Below are positions 56,729-64,000 of a DNA stretch of 64,000 nucleotides, one piece after another. Within the stretch, counting starts at the first letter, position 1, and each line of letters opens with the position of its first letter. The DNA lies in NCBI RefSeq assembly GCF_024345575.1, contig NZ_JAGQBJ010000006.1, positions 1 through 64,000 on the forward strand. Direction: 5' to 3'. The DNA is from Cyanobium sp. Morenito 9A2. Its GTDB lineage: Bacteria > Cyanobacteriota > Cyanobacteriia > PCC-6307 > Cyanobiaceae. Under the pieces are notes generated by a model, which searched no databases, had not been told where the DNA came from, and was given only the letters and a program-made list of their open reading frames with translations. The position numbers were made by a program, and so were the translations under genes.

Positions 56729-57241
56729 TCAGAGCCCCAGGCTGCGGGGACTGAGCAGCAACTGAAGGGTGGCCCCCCCGGGGGGCCATGGCGCATCACC
56801 CGCTTGGGCCGCTGAGGCCGGGGCATCGACCAGCCCCAGGAGCACCACCCCCGCCTTGCGCAGCCGCAGGCTGCCGGCGGGTGCGTCCAGGAGCCTGGCC
56901 GCCAGCTCGCTGAGATCGGGTTCATGGCCCACCAGGGCCAGGCGCCTCCAAGGTCCACGCAACAGCGGTTCTGGGCTACCGCCAGGGGCCAAGGAGGAGC
57001 TGATCTCCAGGCGGTCCACCAGGCCCGCCGCCAGCGCCAGTTCGGCGGTCTGACGGGCCCGCACCAGGGGGCTGCTGACCATGTGGTCGCAGCGCAGACC
57101 GATCGCCAGCAGCCGCTCCAGCACCAGCCCGCTGCGGCGGCGGCCCTCGGGCGTGAGGGCGCGCGTGGTGTCGTCCAGATCCGAGGTGCGCTCCTGGGCA
57201 CGGCCATGGCGCAGCAACAGCAGTTCGCGATGGGCCCCCAT
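56729..57241 (-). CDS. sixA: SixA-type phosphohistidine phosphatase
   Basis: SixA is a histidine-phosphatase-superfamily enzyme that removes phosphate from phosphohistidine of phosphotransfer domains in E. coli. The 170-residue product has LLLLRHGRAQ with the catalytic His, VSSPLVRARQTAEL and the second His in LVGHEPDLSELA, with a Pro/Gly-rich C-terminus. ATG at 57241 lies four bases from the stop of the DUF3352 gene, so the two share an operon. Its target in this organism is unknown. Confidence 0.88.
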   Translation of the reverse strand: MGAHRELLLLRHGRAQERTSDLDDTTRALTPEGRRRSGLVLERLLAIGLRCDHMVSSPLVRARQTAELALAAGLVDRLEISSSLAPGGSPEPLLRGPWRRLALVGHEPDLSELAARLLDAPAGSLRLRKAGVVLLGLVDAPASAAQAGDAPWPPGGATLQLLLSPRSLGL

Positions 57242-57245
57242 GGAT

Positions 57246-58889
57246 TCAAGCCAGCTCCAGGCGAGCCTTGAGCCGCAGGCCCCCCGTTTCGGACCTCTCG
57301 GGAGTCCCTGCTGAGGCCCCGGCGGCGGCTCCCGGACTCCCCTCCAGGCCCAGGGCCAGACCCTGAACCCGCTCTGTCAATGGGGCGCTGGCGAGGCCGC
57401 CCAGCAGCTGCCAGGGTTGCCAGCGGCCCAGCAGAGCCCGGGCGGGCACGGGCGCCAGGGCCCATTGGATCGGCGCCTGGGGTGCCCCAAGAGCCTCCAA
57501 TTGAGCCAGGCGCGCGCGGGCAGGGGAGTGGCCTTGCCACTGCTCCTGGAGCACCGCAAGGCCCTCACCCCACCAGGCCAACCCCGCCTCGACGCCCCGG
57601 GCACCGGCCAGGCTGGCGCGCAACTGATCCGGGTCGCCCTTGATCGGCTTGGCCTGGAGCTGGGTCCAGACGGTCAGGTCGTGGCCATCCACCTCCAGGG
57701 GCGCCTCCAGAAAACCGGCGCTGGCCAGAGCGGGCTGGAGGTCGGAGGGGAGGGGCTGATCGGGGGCGGTGCCAATCAACCAGCCCCCGGGCTGGGTGGC
57801 CAACAGCAGGGGCCCAGCGGTCTGCTGGGCCAGCAGGGCTGGCAGGGGGCCACCGGCCAGGCTCGCCAGCGCCTGCCTGAGCCCAGAGGCCACCAGGGCG
57901 TTGCCACCTGGCGCCTCGCCATCCCCGTTTTCGAGAAGATCAGCCCCATCGGCCAGGAGAAGCAGGCTGGCGGGGTTACCGCGCAGGGCCGTCAGCAGCG
58001 GCAGGCCCAAGGTGCCGGCGGCTGGCGCCAGGGAACCCTCGCCCCCCAGGCTGGCCTCGAGCACCACGCCCGAGCCAGAGGGGGCCAGGGAGGCCACCAG
58101 ACCCTGCGGCGGAGAGACGGACGCCCCGGCGGCGGCCAGGCCCAGATCGAACGGCAGGGCGCCAGGCCGGGCGGTGATCAGGGCGACACCTTGACCCAGA
58201 TGCTCGATCGCGGCGCGGAACGCGCCGCTGCCCGCCTGGTTGAGGGCCTCGATCTGGGACACGTCCAGGGCCTGCTCCAGCACCATCCGTCCCGAGGCGA
58301 TCAGCACCAGGTCGTCGTCAATTAGGGCCGTGGCCAGGGGCTGGGGCCGCTGGCCCAGCAGGGCGCCACGGCCGCTGATCAAGCCCATGCCGCGGTAACT
58401 GCTGATCTGCAGGTCCGTGCCCGCGAGGCTTCGGGTCTGCCAGAAGCGCTGCAGGAAGCTGCGCGCCCCCTGCGGGTCGCGGCTGGCCAGGGCCAGCACC
58501 CAGCCGGGCGGGCTCCCCTCGGACGGGGGCTCCAGCAAGGCCAAGCTGAGGTCGTTCCCCAGCCAACCCGCCAATTCTCCGGGGTAATCGAGGCCGACGG
58601 CGGCAAAGGCCCCATCCCGCAGCCGCTCCAGGACGGCCGCCGCCTGGCGGCGCAGGCGGGGGGGCGCCACCGCCCGGGCATAGGCCACCGCCTGGTCGGG
58701 GTTGACCTGAAGATGGACGCTCAGGGGAGCGTTGCTGGAAATGAAGCGGGAGGCCAGGGGTACCCGCAGACTGTGGCTCTGGAGCGCCAGGGGGCTCTGC
58801 CGCAGCAGCAGCCACCAGCCTCCGGCCGCCAGCGAAAGCAGAAGCAGCGCCACCGCCAGCACAACCGCAAGGAAGGGGCGAAGCTTCAC
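57246..58889 (-). CDS. DUF3352 family secreted or membrane-anchored protein
   Basis: The 547-residue protein begins with a membrane anchor or signal (RPFLAVVLAVALLLLSLAAG, residues 4-23), then a large extracytoplasmic region rich in Ala/Leu/Gly. Features of DUF3352 are visible: FISSNAPLSVHLQVNPDQAV, GNDLSLALLEP and SRDPQGARSFLQRFW. The family is restricted to cyanobacteria and has no assigned function. It is divergent from the rhodanese gene (81 bases). Confidence 0.85.
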   Translation of the reverse strand: MKLRPFLAVVLAVALLLLSLAAGGWWLLLRQSPLALQSHSLRVPLASRFISSNAPLSVHLQVNPDQAVAYARAVAPPRLRRQAAAVLERLRDGAFAAVGLDYPGELAGWLGNDLSLALLEPPSEGSPPGWVLALASRDPQGARSFLQRFWQTRSLAGTDLQISSYRGMGLISGRGALLGQRPQPLATALIDDDLVLIASGRMVLEQALDVSQIEALNQAGSGAFRAAIEHLGQGVALITARPGALPFDLGLAAAGASVSPPQGLVASLAPSGSGVVLEASLGGEGSLAPAAGTLGLPLLTALRGNPASLLLLADGADLLENGDGEAPGGNALVASGLRQALASLAGGPLPALLAQQTAGPLLLATQPGGWLIGTAPDQPLPSDLQPALASAGFLEAPLEVDGHDLTVWTQLQAKPIKGDPDQLRASLAGARGVEAGLAWWGEGLAVLQEQWQGHSPARARLAQLEALGAPQAPIQWALAPVPARALLGRWQPWQLLGGLASAPLTERVQGLALGLEGSPGAAAGASAGTPERSETGGLRLKARLELA

Positions 58890-58970
58890 GCAGCGATCAC
58901 GGCAGAGGCCTCATCTTTGTGCATGAAGGCTCTGTTTGACACCCAGCCAGCGAACAACCCAACCAACCCC

Positions 58971-59315
58971 ATGCCCCAGCCCGCCAACCTCAGCGCCACC
59001 GATCTCCACAGCCGCCTGCAGCGGGGGGAGGACCTTCAACTGGTGGATGTGCGCGAGGCCAGGGAACTGGAGCTTGCCGCCCTGCCCCATCCGGTGATCC
59101 ACCTGGCCCTGGGCCGATCAGGTGAATGGGTGGAGCGGATCGACACCGTGCTCGATCGAAGCAGGCCCGTGGTGGTGCTCTGTCACGCGGGGGTGCGCAG
59201 CTGGCAGTTCGGCTCCTGGCTGATGGAGGCCCAGGGCTTCAGCGACGTGTGGAATCTCAACGGCGGCATCGAAGCCTGGAGCGTCGAAGTGGACCCCTCC
59301 GTGCCCCGCTACTGA
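58971..59315 (+). CDS. Single-domain rhodanese
   Basis: The 114-residue protein has a rhodanese fold with DLQLVDVREARELELA, the active-site loop CHAGVRS with its catalytic Cys, and a final GGIEAWSVEVDPSVPRY. This class transfers sulfane sulfur to thiols or serves in sulfur trafficking. ATG at 58971 starts at the domain; an ATG at 58923 would add 16 residues of low complexity. It lies upstream of hrcA on the same strand. Confidence 0.9.
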   Translation: MPQPANLSATDLHSRLQRGEDLQLVDVREARELELAALPHPVIHLALGRSGEWVERIDTVLDRSRPVVVLCHAGVRSWQFGSWLMEAQGFSDVWNLNGGIEAWSVEVDPSVPRY

Positions 59316-59424
59316 AGGCCCGCTCCGGACCCGCAACCGTTTCTGAACACCAACAGCCGGGGCCCACCAACGCCACCCGAGGTCAGCGCTCCTACGATCC
59401 AGGCCATCGCATGATCCGCCCCTG

Positions 59425-60447
59425 CTGAGCTCCGGCCTGCCGCCGCTGCCGCGCCGCCAACAGGAGGTGCTCCAGGCCACCGTGCGTCACTACGTGGACA
59501 CCATGGAGCCCGTGGGCAGCCACACCCTGGTGCGCCGCTTCGGCTTGCCCGCGAGCCCAGCCACGGTGCGCTCGGCCATGGGGGCCCTTGAGCAAAAGGG
59601 TCTGCTCACCCAGCCCCACACCTCGGCGGGCCGGGTGCCCAGCCAGCAGGGCTACCGCCTCTACGTCGATTGCCTGCTGCCCGCCCCAGGCGCCGCAGCC
59701 CTGCAATTGGAGCGGGAGATGGCCAGCCTCAGCCTGCAGTGGGCGGCCCTCGATGATCTGCTGCTGCACCTGGCCCGGCGGCTGGCGGACATGACCGGCC
59801 TGCTCAGCCTGATCACCCGCCCCCAGCGCAGCAAACCAAGCCTGCAGGCCCTGCGGCTGGTGCCCAGCGGCGACCGGCTCCTGGTGCTCCTGGTGGAAGG
59901 TTCCACCACCGCCACCAGCCTCAATCTGCGCCTGCCCGTGGGGGCCGCCCACGAGGTGTCGGCCCTGGAACGCTGGGCCGCCGGCCAACTCCAGACCCCC
60001 GAGGAGCACGAGGGCGACGGCCTCGACTGGAACAGCCTGCCCCCCCAGCTGGAACGCAGCGGCAGCCTGCTGCGCCAGGCCCTCGAGCGCCACCGGCGCG
60101 CCCGCGGCAACGATGGCGAGAGCGCCCTGGCCCTGGGCCTCGGGGGGCTGATGGAGCAACCGGAATTCAGCCGCACCGCCAGCCTGAGGCCACTGCTGCA
60201 GCTGGTTGAGGAACAGCCCCAGCAGTTGCTCCAGCCGGGGGGCCTCAGCGCCCTGGGGGGCATCTGGATTGGCGCCGAACACCCCCACAAGGCACTGGAG
60301 GAATGTGCGGTGGTGCAGGCGAGCTACAGCACCGGTGAAGGCAGCGGCGGCCAGGTGGCCGTGGTCGGTCCGATGCGCATGGCCTACGCCACCGCTCGGG
60401 CCGCCGTGCGCACGGTGGCCGCCAGCCTGAGCCGGCTGCTCACCTGA
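59425..60447 (+). CDS. hrcA: Heat-inducible transcription repressor HrcA
   Basis: HrcA binds CIRCE elements and represses groE. The protein shows the N-terminal winged helix LPRRQQEVLQATVRHYVDTM, then EPVGSHTLVRRFGLPASPAT and SAMGALEQKGLLTQPHTSAG, and a C-terminal GAF-like part with IWIGAEHP and VVGPMRMAYATARA. The conserved first helix (LPRRQQ) starts upstream of the first standard start codon: GTG at 59467 would remove it. Back to the stop at 59344 the frame has no ATG, GTG or TTG. I therefore place the start at a CTG at 59425 (59422 is equivalent). No CIRCE is seen in the window. Confidence 0.85.
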   Translation: MSSGLPPLPRRQQEVLQATVRHYVDTMEPVGSHTLVRRFGLPASPATVRSAMGALEQKGLLTQPHTSAGRVPSQQGYRLYVDCLLPAPGAAALQLEREMASLSLQWAALDDLLLHLARRLADMTGLLSLITRPQRSKPSLQALRLVPSGDRLLVLLVEGSTTATSLNLRLPVGAAHEVSALERWAAGQLQTPEEHEGDGLDWNSLPPQLERSGSLLRQALERHRRARGNDGESALALGLGGLMEQPEFSRTASLRPLLQLVEEQPQQLLQPGGLSALGGIWIGAEHPHKALEECAVVQASYSTGEGSGGQVAVVGPMRMAYATARAAVRTVAASLSRLLT

Positions 60448-60468
60448 AGGAACCCGGCAAGGTCGTGG

Positions 60469-61722
60469 TTAAACCGCTGGCCGCAGGTCATCGCCGAGGC
60501 GATCGGCCACCGTGTTCACATCCTTGTCGCCCCGGCCGGAGAGGTTGATCACCACCTCGGTGCCAGGAGCCAGAGTTGGGCAGAGGGTTTCCAGCCAGGC
60601 CAGGGCGTGAGACGTTTCCAGGGCGGGGATGATCCCCTCCAGGCGGCAGAGCCGTTGCAGGGCGTCGAGGGCCTGCTGATCGGTGACGGCGGCGTACTCC
60701 GCCCGGCCGATCTCGCGCAGGTAGCTGTGTTCCGGGCCCACCCCCGGATAATCGAGGCCGGCACTGATCGAGTGGGCCTCCTGTACCTGGCCGTCGGCGT
60801 CCTGCAGCAAGAGGCTCATCGCCCCGTGCAACACCCCCACACGGCCCTCGGTGATCGTGGCGGCGTGGCGACCACTGGCCACCCCCTCGCCGGCGGCTTC
60901 CACACCGATCAGGCGCACAGCCGTGTCGCCCACGAAGGGGTGGAACAGGCCCATGGCGTTGGAGCCACCACCCACGCAGGCCAGGAGCACATCGGGCAGG
61001 CGGCCGAAGGCCTCGCTGCACTGGCGTCTGGCCTCCTCGCCGATCACGGCGTGGAAATCGCGCACCAGCATCGGGTAGGGATGCGGGCCGGCCACCGAAC
61101 CAAGGATGTAGTGGGTGCTTTCCACGTTGGTGACCCAGTCGCGGATCGCCTCGCTGGTGGCATCCTTCAACGTGGCGGTGCCGGCGGTCACCGGCTGCAC
61201 CGTGGCCCCGAGCAGGCGCATGCGGAACACATTGAGGGCCTGGCGACGCATGTCCTCGGCGCCCATATAGACGACGCACTCCAGGCCGAAACGCGCGCAG
61301 ACCGTGGCCGTGGCCACCCCATGCTGGCCGGCGCCCGTTTCGGCAATGATCCGCTTCTTGCCCATGCGCAGGGCCAAGAGGGCCTGGCCCAGGGCGTTGT
61401 TGATCTTGTGGGCGCCGGTGTGGTTGAGATCCTCTCGCTTCAGCCAGATCCTCGGCCCACCCTCGGGGCGGCGGTAGTGCTCGCTGAGCCGCTCGGCCTC
61501 GTACAACGGTGTCGGCCGGCCCACATAGGTGCGCAACAGGTGATGAAGGCGCCCTGTGAAGGCCGGATCAGCCCAGGCCTCGGCGGCGGCCTCCTCCAGT
61601 TCCAGCAGCGCCGGGATCAGCGTTTCCGGCACGTACTGGCCCCCGAAGCGCCCGAAGCGCCCCAGGGCGTTGGGGCGGGCCTGCTGTGACAGTTCCGCCG
61701 GCGTGGGTTGAGTGGTGGTCAC
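60469..61722 (-). CDS. trpB: Tryptophan synthase beta chain
   Basis: TrpB makes tryptophan from indole and serine with PLP. The 417-residue protein has [14 protein letters not shown], the PLP lysine in [14 protein letters not shown], the catalytic Glu in [13 protein letters not shown], the phosphate-binding [10 protein letters not shown] and the terminal SGRGDKDV. Length is standard. No trpA is adjacent. It is convergent with hrcA and divergent from the Anbu gene. Confidence 0.97.
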   Translation of the reverse strand: MTTTQPTPAELSQQARPNALGRFGRFGGQYVPETLIPALLELEEAAAEAWADPAFTGRLHHLLRTYVGRPTPLYEAERLSEHYRRPEGGPRIWLKREDLNHTGAHKINNALGQALLALRMGKKRIIAETGAGQHGVATATVCARFGLECVVYMGAEDMRRQALNVFRMRLLGATVQPVTAGTATLKDATSEAIRDWVTNVESTHYILGSVAGPHPYPMLVRDFHAVIGEEARRQCSEAFGRLPDVLLACVGGGSNAMGLFHPFVGDTAVRLIGVEAAGEGVASGRHAATITEGRVGVLHGAMSLLLQDADGQVQEAHSISAGLDYPGVGPEHSYLREIGRAEYAAVTDQQALDALQRLCRLEGIIPALETSHALAWLETLCPTLAPGTEVVINLSGRGDKDVNTVADRLGDDLRPAV

Positions 61723-61803
61723 GGGCCGGGCGCGGTCAAGGCGATCACCCTAGGAAGAGGGGCCCTCTGACTACGATCTTCCTCCCCAGGGCCGCTCGCC
61801 TCG

Positions 61804-62589
61804 ATGACCTATTGCGTGGGCCTCTGGCTGGAATCCGGGCTGGTGCTGGCCTCCGATTCCCGCACCAATGCCGGGGTGGACTACATCTCCACCTACCGCA
61901 AGCTGCACGTTTTTCAACCCCGCCCCGACCGGCTGTTCGTGCTCCTGGCCGCCGGCAACCTGGCCACCACCCAGGGGGTGCTGAACCGGATCAACCGCGA
62001 CCTCGGTCGGGCGGCGAAGCAGGGGCACCAACGCGGGAGCGAGGGGGATCAGGCCGATCTGCTCAGCGCCGATTACCTGTTCGAAGCCGCTGCCTACATT
62101 GGCCGGCTCAACGTGGCGGAGCAGCGTGAGAACGCCCAGGCCCTTCGCCAGGCCGGGGCCAGCGGCGAGGCCACCTTCATCCTCGGCGGCCAGATCGAAG
62201 GCCAGCCCCACGGGCTGTACCTGATCTACCCCCAGGGGAACACGATCATGGCCACCCCCGAAACCCCTTACCTGCAGATCGGCGAGAGCAAGTACGGCAA
62301 GCCACCGCTCGATTACGCCGCCCAGAGCACCCTGTCGCTGGAGGACGCGGCGCGGTTGCTGCTGCTCTCCCAGGTGATCACCCGCCGCTCGAACCTGACC
62401 GTCGGGCCTCCCTTCGAGCTGGTGCTCTATCCCGCGGGGAGCATGGCCCTCTCCCAGCAACTGAAGCTGGAGCGTGGCGCCCCCGAACTCTCCCAGATCA
62501 TCAAGGTCTGGACGGAGATCCAGCGGGACGGGCTGCATCGGCTGCCGCGCTTCGCCTGGGAAAGCCCGGCCACAACGGCCCAGGTCTGA
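61804..62589 (+). CDS. Anbu (BPH) proteasome-like N-terminal nucleophile hydrolase
   Basis: Anbu is a proteasome-beta homologue that forms an open ring or helix in bacteria. The 261-residue protein begins MTYCVGLWLESGLVLASDSR, putting Thr2 as the nucleophile after Met removal, and continues NAGVDYISTYRKLHVF, AAGNLATTQGVLNRI and ESKYGKPPLDYA. Its activity and substrates are not settled. In many genomes it stands with an alpha-E protein, a circularly permuted ATP-grasp and a transglutaminase-like protein. None of these is seen beside it here, where a gene-free stretch follows. Confidence 0.88.
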   Translation: MTYCVGLWLESGLVLASDSRTNAGVDYISTYRKLHVFQPRPDRLFVLLAAGNLATTQGVLNRINRDLGRAAKQGHQRGSEGDQADLLSADYLFEAAAYIGRLNVAEQRENAQALRQAGASGEATFILGGQIEGQPHGLYLIYPQGNTIMATPETPYLQIGESKYGKPPLDYAAQSTLSLEDAARLLLLSQVITRRSNLTVGPPFELVLYPAGSMALSQQLKLERGAPELSQIIKVWTEIQRDGLHRLPRFAWESPATTAQV

Positions 62590-63779
62590 GGCGGTGACGG
62601 TCGCCGGCCACCGCCTCTCCAAGGGTCGTTGGCCCAGTGCATCGGCAGTGAAGGTTCTGACAAAACCTCTCCAGTCCATTGATGTGCGCCCTGATCGGCC
62701 CGGCGATCAAGCCAGGAGAGGCGGCACTGAATGCTGGGGTCAACGGCTCGGGGACTGCCGCTCAGCGCGGTGATCGCCATGGGGCGCCCGGAGGATCGGC
62801 TCAACAGCCCGATGCTGAAAGCCTGCGCCACCCCCGCCCAGCCGCCGGGCGATGACCCCGGGCGTAGCTCCTTTCCTTCATCCTTGAGCACTTCTCCCGC
62901 AGCGCCAGCCGGCTGAGCAGCGCCGCGCGCCTCTCCTTCGACACCGAACCCGCCACCGATCTCCTGACCCGCCCGCGCTCCTGAAGCGTCTGCGCCGCTG
63001 ACCTGGCCCTGATGGCCGCCACCCAGGCCAACGGCGGCGTCCACTCCCGCGGCGAGGCCCTGATGGACCCGATCCACCGCCAGCCCCTGCTGGCGGTGAT
63101 GGTGAGCGCCCGGCTCTGGGAGGCCTGCGGTGGTCGGAACCACGAAACCCTTCTCTCCGCCAGGTGCGGCGTGGCAGGGGGGCGATCACCGTGGGCCCGG
63201 GCAAGGATGGCCGCCAGCGATTTGGCGCCCCCCCGATGACCGCGGCACCAGCCCTGCGGTACCGGGCCACGGCCCGCTGCCCCGCCAGGGAGCCGGGCTG
63301 GAACCTGCTCTCTGCCATCTCCGCCAGTCCTGGGTGCGGCAGAGAAGGGCGGGGGCGGCGGTCGGAGGAAGATCTCAGCGGCTGCTCGCGCTGGTTCTGG
63401 CGCTGGGCTTGGGCGCGGCAGATTGCGCTGACGGCGGCGGCGGCGGCGAGGTCACCGGCCAGCCCGGCGGCATCGGCACCTTGATGCGTCTGGCCTGGCA
63501 GAGCGGCACCCCGGCCATCGAACCGATCAGCACGTCCTGTTCGGGGGAGGGGGGCTGGCGACAGGCGGGGGGACCCATACGGCCTGGCAGCGCCACCCGC
63601 ACCATCTCGACATGCAACGGAGGCAGATCCAAGGACATCGCTCGCAGTGATGGCACAACTAGCGGGGACGCTCGTCCTGGGCAAGGGCGTTCCCCAGGAC
63701 ATCACCGGCCCATGGGTCGGTACGAAGTGAAACGACCCCTGCCGGCGCTGCCAGGATCGGCGGACACGCTCCCGAGCTC
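62590..63779. other. About 1.2 kb without a supportable gene, probably decayed
   Basis: Several open frames exist on both strands (for example plus 63012-63239, minus 62878-63834) but they are Arg/Pro/Gly-rich and look like composition artefacts. One plus-strand stretch near 63000-63130 (ALMAATQANGGVHSRGEALM, then DPIHRQPLLAVMVSARLWEA) reads like a real protein fragment, possibly with LSFDTEPATDLLTR just before it in another frame. I cannot assign a family. The stretch looks like the relic of one or more genes. Confidence 0.5.
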
Positions 63780-64000
63780 GTGCCGCCCGCCCCACCCGGA
63801 CCCGGAAGCCCCAGTGACGGGCCCCTCCTGTCACGGCTGGTGGTGGTCAGTTGGCTGGGAAGTCGGCTGCTGTTCTTCGGATCCCTCGCCGTCGCGGTGG
63901 CGGTCACAGCACCGGGCCAGCTGGCCGAACGACTCTCGTCATGGGACGGAGCCCACTACCTGCGGATCGCCCAGCAGGGTTATGCCGACAGCAACCTGGC
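63780..64000 (+). CDS. PIG-V-like mannosyltransferase, N-terminal fragment cut by the window edge
   Basis: A frame open to the end of the window starts at a GTG (MPPAPPGPGSPSDGPLLSRL) and enters a membrane segment (LLFFGSLAVAVAVTAPGQL). It is followed by SSWDGAHYLRIAQQGYADSN. The WDG.HYL.IA..GY phrase in the first extracytoplasmic loop is the hallmark of the Mannosyl_trans2/PIG-V superfamily of polyprenyl-phosphate-dependent glycosyltransferases, whose catalytic Asp sits in WDG. The 73 visible codons give no more detail. Confidence 0.7.
   Translation, partial: MPPAPPGPGSPSDGPLLSRLVVVSWLGSRLLFFGSLAVAVAVTAPGQLAERLSSWDGAHYLRIAQQGYADSNL

Noticed and set aside
63440-63620. Possible catalase-peroxidase-like phrase (GTLMRLAWQSG)
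   Set aside because: The resemblance covers only a few residues and the surrounding frame does not continue the family.
62878-63834. A 318-codon minus-strand open frame at the right end
   Set aside because: Arg/Pro/Gly/Ser-dominated translation without domains; typical of long stop-free frames in GC-rich DNA.

Overview
The window is chromosomal DNA of a high-GC unicellular cyanobacterium, most likely an alpha-cyanobacterial Synechococcus/Cyanobium-type picocyanobacterium. The evidence is the gene set: psbD, ycf3, ycf34, the two master regulators rpaA and rpaB, seven ndh subunits, pds/crtB carotenoid genes, an rbcR-type regulator and a PedR-like regulator. The order rpaA-holB-tmk-metal ATPase-ycf3-radA-rpaB-plsX-fabH-fabD-plsC-tsaB-ycf34 and the group gltA-ndhA-ndhI-ndhG-ndhE match what I recall of picocyanobacterial genomes. 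The octamer GCGATCGC (cyanobacterial HIP1) is seen at 46-53 and 42747-42754.

Layout. 1-1392: start of psbD, a UPF0367 protein, an ECF-type ABC ATPase and tRNA-Asn with a terminator. 1773-16514: a dense housekeeping core with rpaA, DNA polymerase delta prime, thymidylate kinase, a copper-type P-ATPase, ycf3, radA, rpaB, the fatty acid/phospholipid cluster plsX-fabH-fabD-plsC, then ydcF-like, tsaB, ycf34 and a tRNA nucleotidyltransferase. 16671-21857: an RNA-binding protein, a tail-anchored cyclic-nucleotide-binding protein, a DevBCA-type exporter and an alpha/beta hydrolase. 22055-29000 is the accessory part: a decayed IS3-like element carrying several short palindromic insertions, a lower-GC islet with an MFS transporter and a Rieske oxygenase, about 1.2 kb without a recognisable gene, a VOC protein and a second Rieske oxygenase. 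29059-39757 is a signalling and carotenoid region. 39904-49365 holds ndhM, DUF3172, rbcR, a Z-ISO/NnrU-like gene, ndhF, ndhD, lapA-like, scpA and a sugar nucleotidyltransferase. 49402-62589 holds metF, pedR, CYTH, nadK, ndhE-G-I-A, gltA, sixA, DUF3352, rhodanese, hrcA, trpB and an Anbu-type protease. 62590-63779 has no supportable gene, and a PIG-V-like glycosyltransferase begins at the right edge.

The most interesting part is 29059-39757. Phytoene desaturase (pds) and phytoene synthase (crtB), often neighbours in this group, are separated here by a three-gene phosphorelay: a hybrid histidine kinase, a lone receiver, and a receiver protein with an H-box helix. All junctions but one are 4-base start/stop overlaps, and the operon runs on into a TolC-like outer-membrane protein. 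The last receiver protein shares a C-terminal region of about 66 residues with a HAMP-containing membrane sensor encoded just downstream (30160-31551). That sensor has no kinase domain and is divergent from a MinD/ParA-like ATPase and an 87-residue partner. I infer one signalling system from the shared module and the adjacency; its signal and output are unknown.

A second notable signal is the decayed IS. Three related 22-27 base insertions (each beginning TAGCCG) and one 39-base double hairpin have entered the transposase frames, each at a point where the flanking protein resumes. This suggests an active class of miniature palindromic elements in this genome.
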